Shown here piece after piece: positions 1-4,790 of a DNA stretch of 6,605 bases. Location: assembly GCA_041572275.1 (NCBI GenBank), contig JBFFSQ010000169.1, positions 1 to 6,605 on the forward strand, in the 5' to 3' direction. Numbering within the stretch: position 1 is the first letter of the stretch; the number at the start of each line of letters is the position of its first letter. A program made the translations under genes and the position numbers. Source of the DNA: JBFFSQ01 sp041572275 (lineage in GTDB: Bacteria > Pseudomonadota > Gammaproteobacteria > SZUA-229). The notes beneath the pieces were generated by a model. The model searched no databases. It saw nothing but the letters and a program-made list of their open reading frames with translations, and was not told the DNA's origin.

Positions 1-66
1 AAATAATACGACAAACAGGATGAACTGGATACGGTTGAGCAATCGTGTGCGTGTATTGACATGCAT
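1..66 (-). CDS. GldG-like ABC transporter auxiliary membrane protein (N-terminal fragment)
   Basis: Only the first 22 codons are present; the gene continues beyond the left edge. The translation begins MHVNTRTRLLNRIQFILFVV, a short basic stretch followed by the start of a hydrophobic helix, as expected for a membrane protein with an N-terminal signal anchor. The ATG lies three bases beyond the stop codon of the permease gene on the same strand, so it is almost certainly the third gene of that operon. In bacteria with this ATPase/permease pair, the next gene is usually a GldG-family protein, with an N-terminal membrane helix, a large periplasmic domain and a C-terminal helix. The GldG assignment therefore rests on gene order and the basic-then-hydrophobic start, not on any diagnostic motif. 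No strong Shine-Dalgarno sequence is seen, so translation probably depends on coupling to the permease. Confidence 0.6.
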   Translation of the reverse strand, partial: MHVNTRTRLLNRIQFILFVVLF

Positions 67-69
67 GGC

Positions 70-819
70 TTAATTCAATCTCTGGTTGTCCAGTTGACGG
101 ATGCTGAGGATGATGAAGCTGGCAATAAACAACACATAGTAAGCGATATCGACGCTGTTAATGATGCCGCGAAGCATAGGGGTATTGTGCTGAATGATGG
201 ACAGGTAGGAAAAAACTGTAGTTTCACCGGTCTGGGCTGAGGCAGCAGAATCAAGAATCCATAACATTATAAGCAGGCCAAAGGTGCTGATAGCCGCTAC
301 CATCGGGTTGTGGGTCAGTGTGGAAAAATAGAGTCCGGCTGCGGCAAAGGCCGCTAGCAGTAACAGTTGTCCCAGCATAGCGGCAGCCAGTTTACCGAGG
401 TCAAGGTCGGTGGCCATAAGCAGGGACAGCGGCATCAGGCTGAGTTGTGTGACCAGTAGCGCCAGAAACAACATAATACCCAGGTATTTACCGAGTACGA
501 TTTCAGTCATCGACACTGGGGCGGCCAGTAACAGGCTCAGGGTGCCCTGGCGGCGCTCATCACTGATCAGGCGCATGGTGAGTAATGGGCAGATCATGAG
601 CTGTAACAGGCTGGCGGAGCTGAATAAGGGTGCAGCCACCAGATCGGTCACGCCTGGTGCACCCTCAAGGGTGATGAGCTGGGGTTGTAAGCCAAAATAC
701 ACATCAATTTGCCCAAAGAACAGCCAGGCCAGGATGAATTGCATCACGGCGAGGAGAATCCAGGCCAGGGGTGATAAGAACAGATTGCGGAATTCGCGCC
801 AGGCGATGGACCAGATCAT
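70..819 (-). CDS. ABC-2 type exporter permease, GldF-like
   Basis: This 249-residue integral membrane protein is the probable transmembrane subunit for the ATPase encoded immediately upstream. About six hydrophobic segments are visible, near residues 17-36, 62-83, 113-134, 138-165, 170-190 and 223-243. Between the second and third is the ABC-2 permease hallmark: ERRQGT at 88-93, followed by a run of leucines, APVS and then EIVLGKYLG at about 106-114. This cytoplasmic segment contacts the ATPase in the family. The N-terminal WREF and the overall length fit GldF-like or NosY-like permeases. Its ATG overlaps the ATPase stop in an ATGA arrangement (816-819), indicating translational coupling. The exported substrate is unknown. 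The Gld name reflects family resemblance only, because gliding motility is not expected in a gammaproteobacterium. The protein appears full length. Confidence 0.88.
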   Translation of the reverse strand: MIWSIAWREFRNLFLSPLAWILLAVMQFILAWLFFGQIDVYFGLQPQLITLEGAPGVTDLVAAPLFSSASLLQLMICPLLTMRLISDERRQGTLSLLLAAPVSMTEIVLGKYLGIMLFLALLVTQLSLMPLSLLMATDLDLGKLAAAMLGQLLLLAAFAAAGLYFSTLTHNPMVAAISTFGLLIMLWILDSAASAQTGETTVFSYLSIIQHNTPMLRGIINSVDIAYYVLFIASFIILSIRQLDNQRLN

Positions 820-1763
820 GCCGGTTGCTCCTGAGCCGGAGCTTCACCTGAGGTGAGTTCTACAAATTTTTGTTCCAGGCTGGCTTTGACCGGAGTCAGT
901 TCGATCAGTCCCCAGTCCTGGGCGACGGCGGCACTGGCAATGAGTTCAGCCATGGGCTGGGTATCTTTAATGTGCAGGCGGAATCGGCCGGGTGAGAGCT
1001 CTTCGATCTGGCTGACACCCGCCAGGGCCAGTAATTGACTGCGTGGTGGTGGGCGGTTGAAGGCGACGATAATCTGCTCGTCACTGATACCCTGATCTAG
1101 GGCATCCATGTTCTCGCTATATACCAGCTGGCCCTGGTGAATGATCTGTACCCGGTTACACACGGCCTGAGCCTCGGGCAGGATGTGGGTCGACAGGATT
1201 ACACCATGATCCTGACCCAGTTCAATGATGAGTTTGCGAATTTCGCGGATCTGGATGGGGTCGAGCCCAACGGTGGGTTCGTCGAGAATGACAATGGCCG
1301 GGTTATGCAGAATGGCCTGAGCGATACCCACACGCTGCTGGTAGCCCTTGGATAGGTTGCCAATCAGGCGTGAGCCGACTTCCATTAGGCTACAACGCTG
1401 TTTACTCAATGCTACCGTCTGGGCAATATCAGCAGGCGGTATTCGATGTAATTGGGCACAGTAACGCAGATATTCATCGACCGATAATTCGGGATAGAGT
1501 GGTGGTTTTTCCGGCAGGTAGCCGATATGTCGTTTCGCCTGTCTGGGATGATCCAGCAGGTCGATGCCCTGAATCTGGATCTGGCCCTGGTTGGGCGGCA
1601 GGACACCACACAGCATCTGCATGGTGGTCGATTTGCCGGCTCCATTGGGGCCCAGAAATCCTAATATTTCACCTTTGTGCAGATCAAAGCTGACCCCGTT
1701 GACTGCCTGAGTGTCGCCAAAGTGTTTATATAGAGTTGAAGCCTGGAGTAATCGTTCGGACAT
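816..1763 (-). CDS. ABC transporter ATP-binding protein, GldA/NatA-like
   Basis: This 315-residue cytoplasmic ATPase should power the adjacent ABC-2 permease. All nucleotide-binding motifs are present in order: Walker A GPNGAGKST (38-46), a Q-loop-position LPE (83-85) followed by KPPLYPEL, signature LSKGYQQR (137-144), Walker B AIVILDEPT (156-164), D-loop GLDP (166-169) and switch histidine H193 in STHIL. The glutamate in place of the Q-loop glutamine is common in GldA/NatA-type exporters, so I do not read it as a defect. A C-terminal extension of about 90 residues ends in LEQKFVELT (296-304), typical of this ATPase group. The start at 1763 places the first strand correctly before Walker A, but no Shine-Dalgarno sequence precedes it. 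It is the first gene of the minus-strand operon and is transcribed divergently from the symporter pair. Confidence 0.93.
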   Translation of the reverse strand: MSERLLQASTLYKHFGDTQAVNGVSFDLHKGEILGFLGPNGAGKSTTMQMLCGVLPPNQGQIQIQGIDLLDHPRQAKRHIGYLPEKPPLYPELSVDEYLRYCAQLHRIPPADIAQTVALSKQRCSLMEVGSRLIGNLSKGYQQRVGIAQAILHNPAIVILDEPTVGLDPIQIREIRKLIIELGQDHGVILSTHILPEAQAVCNRVQIIHQGQLVYSENMDALDQGISDEQIIVAFNRPPPRSQLLALAGVSQIEELSPGRFRLHIKDTQPMAELIASAAVAQDWGLIELTPVKASLEQKFVELTSGEAPAQEQPA

Positions 1764-1933
1764 GGGGCGAAATAGTAATCAGCCAACGGGTTTGAGGCAA
1801 GGTGCTTGTCTGTATTGGATAAGGCTGGGCGCCGGGGCAGGGTTGTCATGAGCGTGCTGGCCAGGTTTCGCTGATATCTAGTAAGCTATTGTTAAATAAT
1901 AACTTTTTGTGGTTAATGAAAAAGTAGACGGTG

Positions 1934-1976
1934 TTTTTCCGATTTTTGTCAAATTTAGGCTGTAAAAACCGAAAAA
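1934..1976. repeat. Imperfect A/T-rich inverted repeat upstream of the symporter pair
   Basis: TTTTTC at 1934-1939 pairs with GAAAAA at 1971-1976, and TTTTT at 1943-1947 pairs with AAAAA at 1964-1968. The two helices are separated by a small mismatched and bulged section around 1940-1942 and 1969-1970, and the loop is 16 bases. The structure is mostly A-T pairs, so it is thermodynamically weak. It lies just upstream of the candidate -35 element, where an activator or repressor site could sit, but that role is inference. Confidence 0.3.
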
Positions 1977-1980
1977 GTGC

Positions 1981-2008
1981 TTGCTAAATGATGCAGGAAC
2001 ACTATGCT
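1981..2008 (+). promoter_or_regulatory. Candidate sigma-70 promoter for the symporter pair
   Basis: TTGCTA (1981-1986) and TATGCT (2003-2008) are separated by 16 bases. Each matches four of six consensus positions, so the call is weak on its own. Its position is sensible, giving a leader of about 50 bases before the DUF4212 start codon at 2068. An alternative pair, TTGTTA (1889-1894) with GTTAAT (1912-1917) at 17-base spacing, is similarly weak. Confidence 0.33.
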
Positions 2009-2056
2009 AGGCTGCTTAGATCTTAGTAAAAAGCAAAAATATTAACAAAGTTGACT

Positions 2057-2062
2057 GGGGAG
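2057..2062 (+). promoter_or_regulatory. Ribosome binding site for the DUF4212 gene
   Basis: GGGGAG lies five bases upstream of the ATG at 2068 and supports that start codon. It is one of the few clear Shine-Dalgarno sequences in the window. Confidence 0.75.
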
Positions 2063-2067
2063 TAAGC

Positions 2068-2325
2068 ATGTCTACAGATAGCGCTCAAAGATATTGGAAA
2101 GCGAATCTGCGCCTGGTACTAGGATGTCTGGCCGTATGGTTTGTGGTTTCGTTCTTGTTTGGCATCCTGCTGGTTGATGTTTTAAACACCATTCAGATTG
2201 GTGGTTATAAACTCGGCTTCTGGTTTGCACAGCAAGGTTCTATTTACACGTTCGTTGTACTGATCTTTTTCTACGCTTCGCGAATGAATAAGCTCGATCG
2301 CGAATTTGACGTTCACGAAGGTTAA
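2068..2325 (+). CDS. DUF4212 protein, small subunit of a sodium:solute symporter
   Basis: This 85-residue membrane protein has two predicted helices, at about residues 15-37 and 47-70. It carries the conserved features of the DUF4212 family (putative solute:sodium symporter small subunit): an N-terminal YWKANLRL (9-16), an AVWFVVSF run in the first helix, GFWFAQQGSIY (50-60) entering the second helix, and a C-terminal RMNKLDREF (72-80). Family members are nearly always encoded directly before a VC_2705-type sodium:solute symporter, and that is the case here with an 11-base gap. The small subunit is inferred to associate with the large one in the inner membrane; its mechanistic role is unsettled. 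Length and start are normal for the family, and the start is supported by GGGGAG five bases upstream. Confidence 0.93.
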   Translation: MSTDSAQRYWKANLRLVLGCLAVWFVVSFLFGILLVDVLNTIQIGGYKLGFWFAQQGSIYTFVVLIFFYASRMNKLDREFDVHEG

Positions 2326-2330
2326 GGGGG
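2325..2330 (+). promoter_or_regulatory. Ribosome binding site for the symporter gene
   Basis: AGGGGG starts on the last base of the DUF4212 stop codon and ends six bases before the ATG at 2337. The placement suggests that ribosomes finishing the small subunit can reinitiate on the large one, helping keep their synthesis coupled. Confidence 0.75.
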
Positions 2331-2336
2331 ATAGAA

Positions 2337-4118
2337 ATGGATCTACAAACGTTAACGTTTATTGTTGTGGGTTTAACCTTCGCGCTGTATATCGGTATTG
2401 CGATCTGGGCACGAGCGGGAACAACCAGTGAATTCTATGTGGCAGGCAAGGGTGTACACCCGGTTGCTAATGGTATGGCAACAGCAGCAGACTGGATGTC
2501 GGCCGCATCGTTTATATCCATGGCTGGTTTGATTGCCTTTAAGGGGTACGATGCATCCGTCTACCTGATGGGCTGGACCGGCGGTTATGTGCTGTTAGCT
2601 ATGCTGTTGGCACCCTATCTGCGTAAATACGGCAAGTTTACCGTGCCTGAATTTATCGGTGACCGTTTTTACTCAAAAACTGCACGTATCGTGGCCGTTA
2701 TCTGTTTGATCGTTGCCTCACTGACCTATGTAATCGGTCAGATGAAAGGTATTGGTGTGGCCTTCTCTCGCTTCCTGGAAGTGTCTTTCGAGGTGGGTCT
2801 ATTCTCCGGTATGGCCATCGTGTTCTTTTACGCCGTACTTGGTGGTATGAAAGGGGTAACCTATACGCAGATCGCGCAATACTGTGTATTGATCTTTGCC
2901 TATACCGTACCTGCCGTGTTCATCTCTCTGAACCTGACGGGAAATCCTATTCCTCAGCTGGGTCTGGGGAGTACCATGGCCGACGGCAGTGGTGTCTATT
3001 TACTAGACAAGCTGGATATGGTGCTGGGGGACCTCGGCTTTGCCGCCTATACTGAGCAGAAAGGGGGGACCATCAATATGTTCCTGTTAACCCTGTCACT
3101 GATGATCGGTACTGCGGGTCTGCCTCACGTTATTACACGCTTCTTTACGGTACCAAAAGTCAGGGATGCACGATCATCAGCTGGTTGGGCGCTGGTGTTT
3201 ATTGCGATTCTCTACACCACTGCACCTGCTGTTGGTGCAATGGCACGTCTGAACCTGATGAATACGGTACAAAGTGGTGAGATTGGCTCGCCTACAGGTA
3301 ATTTGGCATATGCGGAGCGTCCCCAGTGGTTCACCAACTGGGAAAAAACCGGTCTGTTGAAATATGAAGACAAGAACGGTGACGGTCGTATCCAGTATTA
3401 CAATGATAAGAGCAAAGCATTTGCTGACAAGGCGGCTGAAGCTGGCTGGCAAGGCAATGAAATGGTTAAGGTTGACCGTGACATCATGGTACTGGCCAAT
3501 CCTGAAATTGCAAACCTGCCGAACTGGGTCATCGCCCTGGTAGCCGCTGGTGGTATTGCCGCTGCATTATCAACCGCAGCCGGTTTGTTACTGGCTATCG
3601 CTTCATCCATTTCACATGATTTGTTGAAAGGTGTTTTCAGACCGGATATTTCCGAGAAGCAGGAACTCACTGCTAGCCGTGTAGCTATGGGCGGTGCGAT
3701 TCTGGTGGCCGGTTACTTTGGTTTGCATCCGCCTGGCTTTGCCGCTCAGGTGGTGGCGCTGGCCTTCGGTCTAGCGGCATCATCGTTGTTCCCGGCATTG
3801 ATGATGGGTATCTTTGTTAAGCGAATTAATAACAAGGGTGCGATTGCCGGTATGTTGTCCGGTCTGGGTGTAACACTGATTTATATCTTCTGGTTCAAAG
3901 GTTGGTTCTTCTTCCCAGGTACGGAAATGATGGCCAATACACCCGAAAACTGGTTGCTGGGTATTTCACCAGAAGCCTTTGGTGCCGTTGGCGCTATGGT
4001 GAACTTTGCTATCGCCTATGTCGTATCTCATGCGACAGAGGAACCACCGGAACATATTCAACACCTGGTCGAGGATATTCGTGTCCCTGCCGGTGCCGGT
4101 GCTGCATCTGATCATTAA
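2337..4118 (+). CDS. Sodium:solute symporter, VC_2705 subfamily (large subunit)
   Basis: This 593-residue protein belongs to the solute:sodium symporter superfamily (ActP/PutP-like, LeuT fold). About thirteen hydrophobic segments are visible, beginning near residues 5, 47, 76, 116, 152, 179, 245, 282, 394, 446, 466, 499 and 545. Recognisable features are SEFYVAGKGVHPVANGMATA (31-50), a broken helix with D52 near the PutP sodium-linked aspartate, GLPHVITRFF (261-270), and S412-T413 in ALSTAAG, equivalent by position to the Na2-site hydroxyl residues of PutP and vSGLT. A long hydrophilic segment at about 306-393 contains an EF-hand-like loop. With the preceding DUF4212 gene it probably forms a two-gene Na+-driven importer in the inner membrane. 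Relatives include acetate and other monocarboxylate carriers, but the substrate here is not determinable. A strong terminator follows. The start is supported by AGGGGG at 2325-2330. Confidence 0.93.
   Translation: MDLQTLTFIVVGLTFALYIGIAIWARAGTTSEFYVAGKGVHPVANGMATAADWMSAASFISMAGLIAFKGYDASVYLMGWTGGYVLLAMLLAPYLRKYGKFTVPEFIGDRFYSKTARIVAVICLIVASLTYVIGQMKGIGVAFSRFLEVSFEVGLFSGMAIVFFYAVLGGMKGVTYTQIAQYCVLIFAYTVPAVFISLNLTGNPIPQLGLGSTMADGSGVYLLDKLDMVLGDLGFAAYTEQKGGTINMFLLTLSLMIGTAGLPHVITRFFTVPKVRDARSSAGWALVFIAILYTTAPAVGAMARLNLMNTVQSGEIGSPTGNLAYAERPQWFTNWEKTGLLKYEDKNGDGRIQYYNDKSKAFADKAAEAGWQGNEMVKVDRDIMVLANPEIANLPNWVIALVAAGGIAAALSTAAGLLLAIASSISHDLLKGVFRPDISEKQELTASRVAMGGAILVAGYFGLHPPGFAAQVVALAFGLAASSLFPALMMGIFVKRINNKGAIAGMLSGLGVTLIYIFWFKGWFFFPGTEMMANTPENWLLGISPEAFGAVGAMVNFAIAYVVSHATEEPPEHIQHLVEDIRVPAGAGAASDH
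3369..3404 (+). other. EF-hand-like Ca2+-binding loop encoded within the symporter
   Basis: Residues 345-356 of the symporter read DKNGDGRIQYYN. D345, N347, D349, G350 and I352 occupy positions 1, 3, 5, 6 and 8 of a canonical EF-hand loop, and N356 replaces the usual glutamate at position 12. The loop lies in the hydrophilic segment between two membrane helices. Ca2+ or other divalent cation binding is inferred from the pattern. No flanking EF helix pair is evident, so it resembles an isolated dockerin-type loop. Confidence 0.6.
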
Positions 4119-4137
4119 TGATTAGACTTTGAAATAG

Positions 4138-4171
4138 AAACAAAGGCTCCAATTAGGGGCCTTTGTTTTTT
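4138..4171 (+). terminator. Rho-independent terminator after the symporter gene
   Basis: AAACAAAGGCTCC (4138-4150) pairs with GGGGCCTTTGTTT (4156-4168), leaving a five-base AATTA loop and containing one G-U pair. The 3' arm runs into six consecutive T residues (4166-4171). The hairpin begins about 20 bases after the symporter stop codon. It should separate the symporter transcript from the downstream unit, which then needs its own promoter. Confidence 0.9.
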
Positions 4172-4188
4172 CTAGCCTGCAAAATGAT

Positions 4189-4216
4189 TTGACTCCGGCT
4201 TACAGATACGTAGATT
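4189..4216 (+). promoter_or_regulatory. Candidate promoter for the 151-residue protein / DUF294 unit
   Basis: TTGACT (4189-4194, five of six consensus bases) and TAGATT (4211-4216, four of six) are separated by 16 bases. They lie just after the terminator and about 118 bases before the next start codon. The rest of the gap to 4334 is AT-rich, and an alternative -10-like TATTAT at 4267-4272 has no good -35 partner. A promoter is expected somewhere here because of the strong upstream terminator. Confidence 0.4.
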
Positions 4217-4334
4217 GTGACAGTATGAAATTGTGCTAAATGAATACAGTGGGTATTTGTGTCATTTATTATATATTCAGAAATTTTTTTCTGTGCTCCA
4301 GAGTCGTTCTTATTACCTTTAATGATGTTAAAAA

Positions 4335-4790
4335 ATGAATAGACATAAGTTAATTGCTATTTTTATGGCACCCATTCTGATAGTGGGTGGCTTTATTGCC
4401 GCCGATTATTATGAGTCAAGTAAGCCAGCGAAGATGAGAACCCTGATGCCAATCGGCATATGTCAGCCGCTACTCAATCATTGTGAACTGGAAGCGGCTG
4501 ATTTGCGGATTCGAATACAGGTCAATCAGTCATCGTTGGTTCATGATGGTTATGTACCGCTAACGGTACAGGCTAGTGCGCCATTAGATGACTTGCTGAT
4601 TGCCTTAACTAATAAAGATGTAGATGCTAAGCCAATGCGGTTAAAACAATCGTTTGATGCTATGCATTGGGAAGGTGAGTATTTTGTTTCAAATGAAATA
4701 AACCTGCAGCATTTGTTGATGCGAATGGTTTTGAGCTATAAAAACACTATGTATTTCTCAGAAGTTGCGGTTAAAGCCGATGGAAATTGA
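4335..4790 (+). CDS. Unrecognised membrane-anchored protein of 151 residues
   Basis: I do not recognise this family. The protein starts with a short basic segment (MNRHK) and one hydrophobic helix at about residues 6-23, followed by AADYYESSKP, consistent with a signal anchor or uncleaved signal peptide and a periplasmic remainder of about 125 residues. Two cysteines, C43 and C50 (CQPLLNHC), could form a disulphide after export. The rest alternates short polar and hydrophobic stretches (such as LRIRIQV and YVPLTVQA), suggesting a small beta-sandwich, and ends in FSEVAVKADGN. There is an in-frame stop two codons upstream (4329-4331), so this ATG is the first possible start. No Shine-Dalgarno sequence is evident. 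The gene overlaps the DUF294 gene by 11 bases, so the two are probably cotranscribed. A FixH- or YtkA-like fold is possible but unproven. Confidence 0.75.
   Translation: MNRHKLIAIFMAPILIVGGFIAADYYESSKPAKMRTLMPIGICQPLLNHCELEAADLRIRIQVNQSSLVHDGYVPLTVQASAPLDDLLIALTNKDVDAKPMRLKQSFDAMHWEGEYFVSNEINLQHLLMRMVLSYKNTMYFSEVAVKADGN

Larger units (their letters stand above)
1764..2067. promoter_or_regulatory. Divergent intergenic regulatory region
   Basis: These 304 bases separate the starts of the minus-strand ABC operon and the plus-strand symporter pair, so both promoters should lie here. The part nearest the ABC ATPase (about 1764-1860) is relatively GC-rich, while 1870-2055 is AT-rich. Visible elements include GTTA-N5-TAAC at 1891-1903, an imperfect A/T-rich inverted repeat at 1934-1976, and a weak sigma-70-like pair TTGCTA/TATGCT at 1981-2008. 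On the minus strand, TTGCCT (1800-1795) and TACTAT (1777-1772) are 17 bases apart, but each matches only four of six consensus positions. I found no convincing CRP, LexA or riboswitch signature and no credible small gene. Confidence 0.7.

Noticed and set aside
410..856. Plus-strand open frame of 148 codons opposite the permease gene
   Set aside because: It lies antisense to a clearly recognised ABC-2 permease, has no family-like motif and is rich in Arg, Ser and Cys, as expected of a shadow frame.
816..1763. Defective ATPase because the Q-loop glutamine is a glutamate (LPE)
   Set aside because: A glutamate at this point is common in GldA/NatA-type exporters, and all other nucleotide-binding motifs are intact.
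1661..1849. Minus-strand open frame of 62 codons spanning the ATPase start and the intergenic region
   Set aside because: It is in another frame over the Walker A region of the ATPase, has no Shine-Dalgarno sequence and no recognisable protein character.
3177..3670. Two minus-strand open frames (90 and 91 codons) inside the symporter gene
   Set aside because: Both are fully antisense to conserved symporter coding sequence, and their translations show no domain or plausible start context.
4215..4263. Possible CRP site built on TGTGA at 4216-4220
   Set aside because: There is no matching TCACA half-site at the required six-base spacing.
4461..4487. Cysteine pair in the 151-residue protein as a haem or metal-binding motif
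   Set aside because: The spacing is Cys-six residues-Cys and not CxxCH or CxxC; a disulphide is the simpler reading.
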